A stretch of 14,163 bases of DNA from Draconibacterium orientale (GCA_022736595.1 DZDC01000028.1:1-14163); one strand, 5' to 3'; positions 1 through 8,437 are shown, numbered from the stretch's first letter. The notes: generated by a model not told the origin, from the sequence alone. Translations and numbers: made by a program.

Positions 1-68
1 CAATATAGTTGAATCTTAAATCTATTGTAACTTTTTGTCATGTACTAAGTAAATAAGATTTCAAAATA

Positions 69-1145
69 CTAAATTTTATTGGACAAACTCATGAGAGCCA
101 TATCCATACAAACCAGTGCTGCCATGGCTTCAACGATGGGAACAGCTCGGGGCAAAACGCAAACATCATGCCTGCCTCCAATGCTAATTTCGACCGGATT
201 ACCTAGCATATCGACCGAATTTTGAGTTTTAGAAATACTTGCCACCGGTTTAAAAGCCACTCTAAAATCTACATCCTGTCCGTTGGTAATGCCCCCTTGA
301 ATGCCGCCACTGTGATTGGAAATAGTGGAAATTTTACCATCCACATTTACAAACTCATCATTGAGTTGGCTTCCTGTTTGATGAACATTTTCAAAACCAC
401 TTCCATAATCAAACCCTTTTACAGCATTGATACTCAGCATGGCATGAGCAATAAGTGCTTGAAATTTATCAAAAACAGGTTCACCCCAACCGACGGGCAG
501 ACCTGAAATTTTGGCCTGAATAATTCCGCCTACAGAATCACCTGTTTTATGCAAGCTTTCAATGAGATCAAGCATTTTAGATTCAGCTTGTGCATCGGGA
601 CATCGCAAAGGACTTTTTTCAATGGCATCGAAATCGAAACTCTGTTGCACCTGTGACTCCACATTTCCTATTTGCTGTACCCAAGCTTGAATCTTAATAC
701 CCCGAAGTTGAAGATATTGCTTAGCGAAAGCCCCCGCTACAACACGAGATAGCGTTTCGCGGGCTGACGATCTTCCCCCTCCTCGGTAATCGCGAAAGCC
801 AAATTTTGTACTCCAAGTATAATCGGCATGGGAAGGTCTATAAACTTGCGATAGTTTTTCATAATCGCCAGGTTTTCCCCCCATATTTCGAACCAAAAAA
901 GCGATGGGTGTTCCCAAAGTTTTGCCTTCAAAAATGCCACTCAAAATTTCAAGTTGATCGGGTTCAATGCGTGGAGAACTAAAGATTCCTTGATTTGTTT
1001 TGCGACGAAGCAATTCCTTTCCAATTTTCTCAAAATCCACTTCCAAACCGGCAGGAAAACCTTCGATTATTCCCCCGATTGCCGGTCCATGTGATTCTCC
1101 AAAACTGTGAATTTTAATAAGATTTCCAAAAGTATTTCCTGACAT
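69..1145 (-). CDS. aroC: Chorismate synthase
   Basis: Catalyses the last step of the shikimate pathway: anti-1,4-elimination of phosphate from EPSP to give chorismate, using reduced FMN that is not consumed. It is cytoplasmic and normally a homotetramer. The 358-residue length is normal for the family. The N-terminal signature GESHGPAIGG lies at residues 16-25 and contains the invariant His19. The second signature runs from RPSHADY (103-109, invariant His106) to GGGRSSARET (122-131). NHSGGIQGG is at 277-285 and RHDVCVLPR, with the invariant Asp, at 325-333. The ATG at 1145 begins the conserved block MSGNTFG, which fixes the start. It is the third gene of a probable operon, 12 bases after the response regulator gene. 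Nothing is truncated. The identification is secure; only the functional link to the signalling genes is unclear. Confidence 0.98.
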   Translation of the reverse strand: MSGNTFGNLIKIHSFGESHGPAIGGIIEGFPAGLEVDFEKIGKELLRRKTNQGIFSSPRIEPDQLEILSGIFEGKTLGTPIAFLVRNMGGKPGDYEKLSQVYRPSHADYTWSTKFGFRDYRGGGRSSARETLSRVVAGAFAKQYLQLRGIKIQAWVQQIGNVESQVQQSFDFDAIEKSPLRCPDAQAESKMLDLIESLHKTGDSVGGIIQAKISGLPVGWGEPVFDKFQALIAHAMLSINAVKGFDYGSGFENVHQTGSQLNDEFVNVDGKISTISNHSGGIQGGITNGQDVDFRVAFKPVASISKTQNSVDMLGNPVEISIGGRHDVCVLPRAVPIVEAMAALVCMDMALMSLSNKI

Positions 1146-1157
1146 AGCGGTTGATTA

Positions 1158-2321
1158 TTAATTTCCATTCCATTGAATTCCAAGCAAAGTGATATCGTCA
1201 AATTGCTCGGCTTTTCCTTTGAAATCGTTGAGGGCTTTAAAAATTACTTTATTTAATTCTTGGGGGCTAAGATCTTTGTTATTGCCAAGCAATTGCAATA
1301 ACCTGTCCTCACCAAAAAGCTCGTTTTCAATATTTTGTGCTTCAGTAACTCCATCGGTAAAAAGCAATATTTTATCTCCAGGATTCATTGAAATAGTGAG
1401 CAAGGAATAGGGAGCATTTTCCATAATTCCAAGCGCAATGTTGTGAGTTGGAGGAATTTCTTCCACACTATTTTTAAGGACAATGTAGGGCAAATTATGT
1501 CCCGCATTGGAGTAACTAAAGAGGCCTGTTTCGCTGTCGATAATACCATAAAAAGTGGTGGTAAACATGGTTTCAGAATTGGCCACTGCCAAATTTTTAT
1601 TGGCACTTTGAAGCACCTTATCCGGAGCGTAACCTTCTCTAGCAAAAATACTTACAGCGGTATGACTCATCAACATAAAAGAGCTAGCGATGATTCCTTT
1701 ACCCGAAACATCGGCAATGAAAAAACCCAAACGATGGTCGTCGATGGGAACGATTCCATAAAAGTCGCCGCCCACAAATCGTGCAGGTTGAATAAAACTC
1801 CCAAGGCTCAAACTTGGATAGCCTTCACACGGGCCATTGAGGTCGGGTAAAAGCATTTTCTGTATTTCCGCCGAGGCAATCAATTCGGACTCCAGTCTCG
1901 ACAAACGGTCAAGCTCAGTTTGTTGAATTTGAAGGTAATAAATCTCCTCTCGCGTTTTGTTGATGGTGGCTTCCAAGTCGTTGAAATCAATAGGCTTGTT
2001 GATAAAATCATAGGCTCCCCTATTCATGGCATCGCGAATGTTTCTCATATCGCCATAAGCACTTATCATCACCACTTTGAGCAAGGGACGTTCTAGTTTG
2101 CTAATTTGAGATAAAAGGCTGAGTCCATCCATCTCCGGCATATTGATATCGGCCAACACCATATCAATTTGAGGATTTTTCTCCAATTCGTTTAAAGCCT
2201 CCATCCCATTGTGAGCGAAATAGAAAATATAAGTACCTTCTTTCAATTGCCTGCGAAACTTCTGCTGCAAGAGATCTTGCATATCCATTTCATCATCAAC
2301 ACTTAATATATGAAACGACAT
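1158..2321 (-). CDS. Response regulator with PP2C/SpoIIE-type serine phosphatase output
   Basis: A 387-residue cytoplasmic signalling protein. An N-terminal receiver domain (about 4-120) shows the acidic pocket Asp9-Asp10, phospho-acceptor Asp58 (in LADINMPEMDG), Ser87 and Lys109 before Pro110, so it should be phosphorylatable. A helical linker (about 122-150) leads to the motif AEIQKMLLP (151-159), typical of RsbU-like phosphatases. The PP2C/SpoIIE domain (about 170-383) has the metal-binding motifs GGDFYG (184-189, Asp186), ADVSGKG (203-209), FTDGVTEA (321-328) and FDDITLL (374-380). By family it should dephosphorylate a serine on a STAS-type anti-anti-sigma factor or a similar switch protein; no such partner is in the window. 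The gene starts only 3 bases after the stop of the histidine kinase gene, its likely phosphodonor. The ATG at 2321 matches the start of the receiver fold. Confidence 0.93.
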   Translation of the reverse strand: MSFHILSVDDEMDMQDLLQQKFRRQLKEGTYIFYFAHNGMEALNELEKNPQIDMVLADINMPEMDGLSLLSQISKLERPLLKVVMISAYGDMRNIRDAMNRGAYDFINKPIDFNDLEATINKTREEIYYLQIQQTELDRLSRLESELIASAEIQKMLLPDLNGPCEGYPSLSLGSFIQPARFVGGDFYGIVPIDDHRLGFFIADVSGKGIIASSFMLMSHTAVSIFAREGYAPDKVLQSANKNLAVANSETMFTTTFYGIIDSETGLFSYSNAGHNLPYIVLKNSVEEIPPTHNIALGIMENAPYSLLTISMNPGDKILLFTDGVTEAQNIENELFGEDRLLQLLGNNKDLSPQELNKVIFKALNDFKGKAEQFDDITLLGIQWNGN

Positions 2322-2324
2322 ATT

Positions 2325-4820
2325 TTATCGGGTTAAATTTAAAGGTATTTGGATAATAAATTTACTGAACACGCCCTCTTCACTTTCCACCATCAATTTA
2401 CCTTGATGTTTTTTAGTAATAATATCGTAGGTCATGGTGAGTCCTAAACCGGTGCCCTTGCCAGCAGGTTTGGTGGTAAAAAACGGATTAAAAATTTTCT
2501 CACGAATGGCTTGGCTCATTCCATTGCCATTGTCTTGAATCACAATTTCAACGTATTCAGCAAACTTCCGGGTTGAAACAGCAATTTTACCCATAAAATC
2601 GGGGTCTTTGGGCCGTTTTTCGTTGATGGCTTGGCAGGCATTGTTTACAAGATTGATGATGACGCGCCCGATATCTTGATGTATTAAAACCACTTCCTTT
2701 ATTTCAGAATCGAAGTTAAAATCGAGCGAAGCAGAAAAATTTGAAATATCTCCTTTGATTCCTTGGTAGGAAAGCTTGGCCGAATCTTCGATGAGTTGAT
2801 TGAGGTCGGCTTTATCAAAATTGCCCACCGCTCCACTTGAAACATCAAGCATACTGCTGATAATGCGGGCCGCCCGTTGGCCATGTGTGAGTACCTTTTG
2901 GTTATTCTCGGTAATGAGATTGAGTATTTCCAACGCATCTTCCGATTTTTGGATTTGAGTAAAATCATTGGACTGTTGCAACTCTTCCATCAATTCATCA
3001 ATTAATCCTGAATAGTTGGTCACAAAATTCAACGGGTTTCTAATTTCGTGGGCAATGCCTGCGGTTAACTGCCCTAATGAAGCCAATCGCTCCGATTCAA
3101 TTAACTGATATTGTGTGCTTTGCAGTTCAATCAATGTACTTTCGAGTTTCTCCTTTTGTGCCAAAAGTGCAGAGTTAAGGTGATGGAGTTTGCGATTCTG
3201 CTTTCGGAAATTAAGATAGGCTCCCAACAGCAAAATAACGATCACAAGAATTAATCCGAAAAGATATCGCGCAGTTTTATTTCGTTGCGTCAGAAATTGA
3301 CTTCGTTCTTGAAACCATTTTTTTTCATTTTCGACTTTTTCGAGATTGGTTTTGTTGATTTCGTACTGAATGCTATCGCTGCGATGCTTGCCTTGATAAT
3401 CGGTGAGATTCTGTTTGGCCGCCATTGATTTGTTTTGCTCCAAAAGAATTGAATTCTTATAGGCTTGGCTTTGCAAAGTGGACTTTTGTTCCAATAAATG
3501 CTGCTGTTGCTGCAAGTTTTGAAGTTCCCATTTTTTTCTTTCGTTGTTTTGTTGAAGATTGATCCTTTTCATCTCATCTTCCACCAACTTGGAGTTCATT
3601 TGAGTGAGTTTAATCTGATTTTCTTTGGCAAGAATATTTTTTTCCAAGTCAGCTTTTTGCTTAGCTTTTGCCTTTTCCTGACTTTCAATTTCATAATTTA
3701 AGGTCAACTGCATTTTAAAATATTTGGTGGCTTGAGGATAGTTTTGAGCTGACTCATAAATATTTGAAATGGTATTCACCAACATCAATTTATCGTATGG
3801 ATCCGAAGCCGAAGCTATCAAAAGTTCCACGTCTTTAACTTCAATCAAGGCTTGGTTGATATTGTTTTGCAGAAATGGAATGAGCATTTTAACATTCAGT
3901 GCTTGGAAATATATTTTTTCATTATTTTTCAAGCTGGATTCAGAGAGCAGTTGCTTCAACCGTTGACTGGCCACATTGTAGTTTTTAAGCATCATCTGAC
4001 AATCGATTATTTGATACCGAGTATCGAGCGGATTGTTGGCCCCAAGATCCAATTCGCGTTCAAAGGTCTCTAAGGCTTGTTGCGTTTGATTAGATTGAAG
4101 GTACCATTGAGCAATGCGATAAAGTGAGTTAGAAACCTCCATTTTTAATCCTCTGGATTTAAACTTAGGAATCAGCGACTGTTCTATCGCAATGGCTTCT
4201 TGAAAATGCAACAAATGAATGTAACAATCAGCCAAACCTCTTATGGCAATTACCTCATCGTCAAATAATTGATACTGCATCGCAAACTCACGATAACTTT
4301 GAAAATCGACCAAGGCGGCCTCAAAATTATTCAAATAAAAATTGACTTCTGATAAATCGTGTTTGATCTGAATCCTGTAAAAAGCATCGGAATGGTTGGG
4401 CAATTGTTCATCAGCTTTCAACAACATTTGCAACGACTGATCGTACAATTCCGCCTCATTCAATATTTTACCCAAACCATAATAAATCTCCATCACATCA
4501 AAGCTATGGTCAGGATCCACAGTAAATAAAGCTTTCCAGAAATAGGAATAGGCCTTAATATAAGAACGCTCCCCTTGATAAACCTTTCCGATCTGAATGA
4601 AGGATTTTGTTCTTTCAATATTTGTCAACCCCTCAGCGGCATGCTCAGCCTTTTGGGCAGAAATTAATGCTTCCGAATACTTTCCTGCTTTGAGTTGGTC
4701 TTGAGAAATTTTTAGCGACTGTTTAAATTCATTACCATGGTTCTGAGAAATCAAAACTGTGGGTATTGTACATATTAAAACAATAAATATCAAATACTTA
4801 AACAATCTATAGATGCGCAT
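2325..4820 (-). CDS. TPR-containing membrane sensor histidine kinase
   Basis: An 831-residue sensor kinase counted from the ATG at 4820; a TTG two codons upstream is less likely. The N-terminus is basic then hydrophobic (about 5-24), ending near IPTVLISQ, and reads as a signal peptide or anchor. An alpha-helical region with degenerate TPR repeats (about 30-370) should lie in the periplasm. It is followed by a Gln/Lys/Glu-rich coiled coil (about 375-510), a transmembrane helix (about 518-536) and a second coiled coil. The DHp domain has the H-box AHEIRNPLNF with His591. The HATPase domain shows the N-box NLVNNACQA, the G1 box QDNGNGM, the F-box FNPFFTT and the G2 box GKGTGLGL (about 787-794). 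It therefore looks catalytically intact. There is no fused receiver; the response regulator gene directly downstream is the probable partner. Its signal is unknown. This layout is common in Bacteroidota. Confidence 0.93.
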   Translation of the reverse strand: MRIYRLFKYLIFIVLICTIPTVLISQNHGNEFKQSLKISQDQLKAGKYSEALISAQKAEHAAEGLTNIERTKSFIQIGKVYQGERSYIKAYSYFWKALFTVDPDHSFDVMEIYYGLGKILNEAELYDQSLQMLLKADEQLPNHSDAFYRIQIKHDLSEVNFYLNNFEAALVDFQSYREFAMQYQLFDDEVIAIRGLADCYIHLLHFQEAIAIEQSLIPKFKSRGLKMEVSNSLYRIAQWYLQSNQTQQALETFERELDLGANNPLDTRYQIIDCQMMLKNYNVASQRLKQLLSESSLKNNEKIYFQALNVKMLIPFLQNNINQALIEVKDVELLIASASDPYDKLMLVNTISNIYESAQNYPQATKYFKMQLTLNYEIESQEKAKAKQKADLEKNILAKENQIKLTQMNSKLVEDEMKRINLQQNNERKKWELQNLQQQQHLLEQKSTLQSQAYKNSILLEQNKSMAAKQNLTDYQGKHRSDSIQYEINKTNLEKVENEKKWFQERSQFLTQRNKTARYLFGLILVIVILLLGAYLNFRKQNRKLHHLNSALLAQKEKLESTLIELQSTQYQLIESERLASLGQLTAGIAHEIRNPLNFVTNYSGLIDELMEELQQSNDFTQIQKSEDALEILNLITENNQKVLTHGQRAARIISSMLDVSSGAVGNFDKADLNQLIEDSAKLSYQGIKGDISNFSASLDFNFDSEIKEVVLIHQDIGRVIINLVNNACQAINEKRPKDPDFMGKIAVSTRKFAEYVEIVIQDNGNGMSQAIREKIFNPFFTTKPAGKGTGLGLTMTYDIITKKHQGKLMVESEEGVFSKFIIQIPLNLTR

Positions 4821-4955
4821 TTTCAATTTTGATTTGAGAGTTCTAAATTATTAAAAAACCATCACACAAAACATTTTACCGAAGTTCGGGCCAAATTTAT
4901 TTTGTTGTACTAAGAAAAATGCTATTGAGCGGTGCATCGAACTTGCCGAATTGGA
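4821..4955 (-). promoter_or_regulatory. Intergenic region with candidate -7 element for the kinase-regulator-aroC operon
   Basis: This 135-base gap lies between the murD stop and the kinase start, both on the minus strand. On that strand 4899-4892 reads TAAATTTG, an exact fit to the Bacteroidota -7 consensus TAnnTTTG. I see no convincing TTG/TTTG element at the usual distance upstream, so the promoter is tentative. It would give a leader of roughly 60-65 bases. I see no clear hairpin terminator for the murD transcript, so read-through from murL-murD into the kinase operon is possible. Confidence 0.35.
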
Positions 4956-6347
4956 TTATTTTGGTAGAAAATCAGAATGGTTTTCAATTTGTTGTTTGAA
5001 CTGATTTCCACGATCTTCAAAGTTTTTAAACTGGTCGTAGCTGCTGGCGGCTGGCGAAAGTAAACAAACCTCACCTTCATTACAATATTCCAAGCAAAGC
5101 GGTATTGCGGCTTCAAAATTTGGCACCGGCAGTAGCATTCCTAAATACTGTTGGGAGCTTAACTCCAATAATAGTTTACGACCTACTTCACCCAATAGCA
5201 AGATTGTGAGTGGTTTATAATTTAATAAAAAGCGAATGAGTGAATCGTAATTAATACCTCGATCCATGCCACCCAAAATAAGCACAGAAGTATTGGGAAT
5301 GCTTTGCAAGGCTCTAATACAGGATTCGGGAATGGTAGAAATACTATCGTTATAAAATTTACGACCCGCAATTTCTCCCACATATTCCATGCGATGCGCT
5401 AATGGATTAAAGTCTTTAAGCAATTCAAAGGCAGATTTAAAGTCGAGGCCAAACTTAACCTTAGCAAGCAATAAAGCATTTAAGATATTCGAATAATTGT
5501 GCAGTCCCTTCAACTTTATCTCTTCAAAGTCAAACTTCCCAACCCATTCCTTTAGAAAGTACAAATTTCCATCGGGTTGCCAATAAAGATCATTGGAAGT
5601 ATCAAAGCCATACTTCATCACCTGAGATGTAATACGCTGATTTTCCATATCTTCAAGCACTTGCGATTCATCGCCACATGCCACTAAAAAGTCGGTCTGC
5701 AATTGATGGGAGGCAATATTCCATTTTGCATTTCGGTAATGGAGATAACTTCGGTAATGGTCCAAATGTTCTTGATGCAGATTGAGCAATACCGACCAAT
5801 GGGGCGAATGATTTACAAATTCGAGTTGATGCGACGACATTTCATACACGATCCAACTTTGATTTGTAATTTGTGCTTCCATTTCTAAGGCAGGTAAACC
5901 GATGTTACCCACGAGAAATGTTTGGAGGTTCATCTTTTGAAGCAGATGAAAAAGCAAGGAGGCAGTGGTGCTTTTGCCTTTAGTACCGGTTACTCCTATC
6001 GTTTGATTACCAAAGAGTTTTAAAAATAAATCCGTTTGAGAACTGATATCAATTTTTGTAGGGATTTCGATATCTTTTAAACTAATGCCAGGACTTTTAA
6101 AAACCAACTCGGCATTTTCAATGCTTTTTAAATAATCATCGCCCAAAATCCAATCCACATCAACGACTTCATTCCATGGCTTTTGGAATCGCAAATTCAA
6201 ATTTTGGTCCGCAAGAACGATACGTTTGTGGGGAAAATATTTTCTTAAAAAAAAGAATGTTGATTTTCCCTCACGGCCTAAACCCAGAATCAAAATCTTC
6301 TTGGTAGAAACAAAATCAACAAGTAGGTTTAATTGAAGGTTATTCAT
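4956..6347 (-). CDS. murD2: MurD-family UDP-MurNAc-L-Ala--glutamate ligase, probably the L-Glu-adding MurD2 type
   Basis: A 463-residue cytoplasmic ligase of the Mur family that adds glutamate to UDP-MurNAc-L-Ala using ATP. The N-terminal nucleotide-sugar domain has GLGREGKS (22-29). The ATP loop is TGTKGKSTT (120-128). YEMSSHQLE (168-176) and NLHQEHLDHY (189-198) give the Mg-binding Glu169 and His/Asp residues. YRNAK (204-208) carries the lysine that is carbamylated in the family. HNYSNILNA and HRME (318-321) follow. The C-terminal domain has NDSISTIP (333-340) and SPAASSYDQFKNF (431-443). In E. coli MurD the first of these reads NDSKAT and its Lys contacts the D-Glu carboxylate; here it is Ile336, which argues for a different amino acid substrate. 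The ATG at 6347 overlaps the MurL stop as ATGA and is preferred over a TTG at 6371. It could still be an ordinary D-Glu MurD, but the MurL partner favours MurD2. Confidence 0.85.
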   Translation of the reverse strand: MNNLQLNLLVDFVSTKKILILGLGREGKSTFFFLRKYFPHKRIVLADQNLNLRFQKPWNEVVDVDWILGDDYLKSIENAELVFKSPGISLKDIEIPTKIDISSQTDLFLKLFGNQTIGVTGTKGKSTTASLLFHLLQKMNLQTFLVGNIGLPALEMEAQITNQSWIVYEMSSHQLEFVNHSPHWSVLLNLHQEHLDHYRSYLHYRNAKWNIASHQLQTDFLVACGDESQVLEDMENQRITSQVMKYGFDTSNDLYWQPDGNLYFLKEWVGKFDFEEIKLKGLHNYSNILNALLLAKVKFGLDFKSAFELLKDFNPLAHRMEYVGEIAGRKFYNDSISTIPESCIRALQSIPNTSVLILGGMDRGINYDSLIRFLLNYKPLTILLLGEVGRKLLLELSSQQYLGMLLPVPNFEAAIPLCLEYCNEGEVCLLSPAASSYDQFKNFEDRGNQFKQQIENHSDFLPK

Positions 6348-7717
6348 ATTTTGAGTGCTTTTTTTACCCAAAGCAAAGCTTCGGCATTGAGAAAATGGGG
6401 TTCGTCAAGGTGCTTCAAAAGGCTGCTAATCAGCGTCGATTCACATTTATAATTTGAGAAATGCTCTTGGAAATAGTTTAACAATATGGGCTTGGCGGTG
6501 TACTTAGGCAAAGTCATACAAAGTGCTACCTGCACTTCCTCAATGGTGCCGACGCATTCAAAAGGTTTTTCGTCGGTCATGCCCAAAAGCTCCTTAAACT
6601 CATGCAGCAACTCAATGTTGTTTAGCATGTTATAGCCAAAAATCGATTCCAAAACTTCAGGTTCCAGAAAGGGCGAAAGAATAATAAAGGTGAACAAACA
6701 TTTAGGACAATGTCCGCACCAGACATTGTTTTTACTTCCCACATTACAGCTTTTAAAATGTCCAAAATATTTAGGATGTTGAGCAAACAAGGATGCGATT
6801 TGCAATTCACTCAGAGGGCGCAACAAGCTATAATACTCAAAATCGGGACTTATGTATTTTTTATAATAATTTCTAAAATCGGTTTCAAATTCAATGGATT
6901 TTGAATATTGATGATTGACATTAGAATCTTTCACAGTGCTCTCATTGGCAGATGATTCGTTGCTCAGCGCAATATTCTTTTTCCCTGCAAAGGCCGCCGC
7001 TAAAAGCGTTGTGAAAGCCAACATCGCCGAAAAAGGAGTATGTCCGTTCAAGTAACCTTTAGCATTAAGATTGAGCAAGTTCGAATCGATAGATCGCTTT
7101 ATTTCAATGGTTTTTTGCTGATAACCACCCACATTGGCGGTAGCAATGCTAGCGCCTCTTGGGTTAATAATGAGCGCCAGATTTTCAGATTTACCTCTCA
7201 AAATCTCAAGACTCACCACACTGTCTTTTCCACCCCCCACAGGGATCAGCGCACCTTGGTCTAAATGCAAATGAAATGGTAAAAGTTTGGGTGATGTAGA
7301 ATCCACCTCAATGTTCATAAAATCATGCTCCGAAGACTGAATACCATTTAAATAAAAGAACTCACCTAATCCATTGTAATACAATTTTTTCCAAAATTTT
7401 ATTTGAACTTCATCCAAGTAAAACGACTTAATAATGACTTTAGGAGCGCAACTAGTTTTCCAGTAACTTATCAGCTCCACCATTCCCATGTGGAAAATCA
7501 AATTATCCAACTCCGATTTTGATAAGGAATTGAAATGTAAAAAATCAGCGTTAACAAACTTTATTTCAGGTGAAAACGTACTTAATCCGTCGATGCTGAA
7601 ATCAAAAGATATTTTGAAAAAATCTCCCTCAAATTTATAGTTGAACCCTTGATAAACAAAGGCTGGGAATTGGGTTCTAAAAAGGTCAAACTTAGATTGA
7701 TTATTCTGGGTTTGCAT
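6344..7717 (-). CDS. murL: Probable UDP-MurNAc-L-Ala-L-Glu epimerase (MurL-like)
   Basis: A 457-residue cytoplasmic protein resembling MurL, which inverts the terminal L-Glu of UDP-MurNAc-L-Ala-L-Glu to D-Glu in an ATP- and Mg-dependent reaction known from Xanthomonas. An N-terminal region of unclear fold (1-150) precedes a PP-loop ATP-pyrophosphatase-like core with IPVGGGKDS (158-166). NESSANES follows at 253-260. A cysteine cluster, Cys324 plus WCGHCPKC (Cys334, Cys337, Cys340), has almost the spacing of the zinc site in QueC. The ATG at 7717 starts MQTQNNQSKF. The frame stays open upstream to 8053, but that stretch crosses the divergent intergenic region and yqgE and looks non-coding. The stop overlaps the start of the MurD-family gene (ATGA), indicating translational coupling and a shared pathway. 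The assignment rests on recalled motifs plus context, not on an alignment. The alternative is another PP-loop enzyme of unknown substrate. Confidence 0.82.
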   Translation of the reverse strand: MQTQNNQSKFDLFRTQFPAFVYQGFNYKFEGDFFKISFDFSIDGLSTFSPEIKFVNADFLHFNSLSKSELDNLIFHMGMVELISYWKTSCAPKVIIKSFYLDEVQIKFWKKLYYNGLGEFFYLNGIQSSEHDFMNIEVDSTSPKLLPFHLHLDQGALIPVGGGKDSVVSLEILRGKSENLALIINPRGASIATANVGGYQQKTIEIKRSIDSNLLNLNAKGYLNGHTPFSAMLAFTTLLAAAFAGKKNIALSNESSANESTVKDSNVNHQYSKSIEFETDFRNYYKKYISPDFEYYSLLRPLSELQIASLFAQHPKYFGHFKSCNVGSKNNVWCGHCPKCLFTFIILSPFLEPEVLESIFGYNMLNNIELLHEFKELLGMTDEKPFECVGTIEEVQVALCMTLPKYTAKPILLNYFQEHFSNYKCESTLISSLLKHLDEPHFLNAEALLWVKKALKI

Positions 7718-7829
7718 AGATTGATGTTTGCAACAAATGTAAAAAAATGATAACAATCGCAGGGGTAACCCATAAAACTTTATCAAAAACTTTATTAACT
7801 TCGTCCACTCAATTTTTGATTCCAAAGTC
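7718..7829. promoter_or_regulatory. Divergent promoter region between murL and yqgE
   Basis: A 112-base AT-rich region from which murL reads left and yqgE-uvrB reads right. On the minus strand 7741-7734 is TACATTTG, an exact match to the Bacteroidota -7 element TAnnTTTG, placed to give a leader of about 10 bases before murL. A TTG further upstream is only 12 bases away, too close for the usual -33 spacing. On the plus strand TAACTTCG at 7796-7803 is a one-mismatch -7 candidate for yqgE, without a clear upstream element. Both calls are tentative. Confidence 0.35.
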
Positions 7830-8423
7830 ATGCCCCAATCTATAGATAAACTATTTGAAATCAAGCCAACCGGATTAAAACCTTCACCAGGAAAATTATT
7901 GATTGCATCACCCTTTTTACATGATGGATATTTTGGACGTAGCGTAGTTTTGGTGGTGGAACATAACGATGAGGGAACCGTTGGCCTTATTTTAAATAAG
8001 CCCAAAGATGTGACCATCAGCAGCAATTTCCATTTTAATATGAAGGAGCTCAAAATTTTTACTGGTGGGCCAGTCAGCGAAGATCGAATGCATATTTTGC
8101 ATCGTAAGGCTCACCTCATCGACGATAGTTTAACCATTGTTGATGATTTATGTTGGGGTGGTGATTTTGACCAGATTACTCAATTTGTAGAATCGGGAGT
8201 GGTAAAACTTAAAGATTTCAGATTTTTAATTGGATATTCGGGTTGGTCGGCTGGGCAACTTGAAGCGGAGCTAAACGAAAATTCATGGGTTGTAATGAAC
8301 GCCTTCGATTGGGATGAATTATTAAAATTGCAAGATCGAAAACTTTGGACCAAGGCTGTGGAAATATTAGGCTTCGACTACAAACACTGGCTTCAACTGC
8401 CCACACATCCACTTGACAATTAA
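7830..8423 (+). CDS. YqgE/AlgH family protein (UPF0301)
   Basis: A 197-residue cytoplasmic protein of the YqgE/AlgH family. Conserved family blocks are visible in order: GKLLIASPFL (21-30), GTVGLILNKP (49-58), FTGGPV (77-82) and the hallmark GYSGWSAGQLEAEL (135-148). The biochemical role of the family is not established; AlgH was named from an effect on alginate synthesis in Pseudomonas, and the name should not be read as a function here. The ATG at 7830 is the first in-frame start and gives the normal length. The gene stands 14 bases before uvrB and is probably co-transcribed with it from the divergent region shared with murL. The family call is secure, the function unknown. Confidence 0.94.
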   Translation: MPQSIDKLFEIKPTGLKPSPGKLLIASPFLHDGYFGRSVVLVVEHNDEGTVGLILNKPKDVTISSNFHFNMKELKIFTGGPVSEDRMHILHRKAHLIDDSLTIVDDLCWGGDFDQITQFVESGVVKLKDFRFLIGYSGWSAGQLEAELNENSWVVMNAFDWDELLKLQDRKLWTKAVEILGFDYKHWLQLPTHPLDN

Positions 8424-8437
8424 CATATTAAAGCTAA

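Noticed and set aside
1..68. Stretch beyond the aroC stop at the window edge
   Set aside because: Short and AT-rich; I found no hairpin with T-run, RNA gene or coding signal in it.
1443..1850. 135-codon open frame antisense to the response regulator gene
   Set aside because: It lies wholly opposite the PP2C domain coding region and shows no protein-like features of its own.
5732..5760. Direct repeat of the 11-mer ttcggtaatgg, 18 bases apart
   Set aside because: It is in frame inside the MurD-family gene and encodes HYR twice; the spacing of conserved residues matches that of E. coli MurD, so it is not a recent insertion or a regulatory repeat.
6348..6371. TTG start giving an eight-residue longer MurD-family protein
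   Set aside because: The ATG at 6347 overlaps the upstream stop as ATGA, the classic coupled arrangement, and is the stronger start codon.
7718..8053. In-frame N-terminal extension of the MurL-like gene
   Set aside because: It runs antisense through the start of the well-supported YqgE-family gene and across the divergent promoter region; its sequence is low quality compared with the downstream protein, and an ATG at 7717 gives a sensible length.
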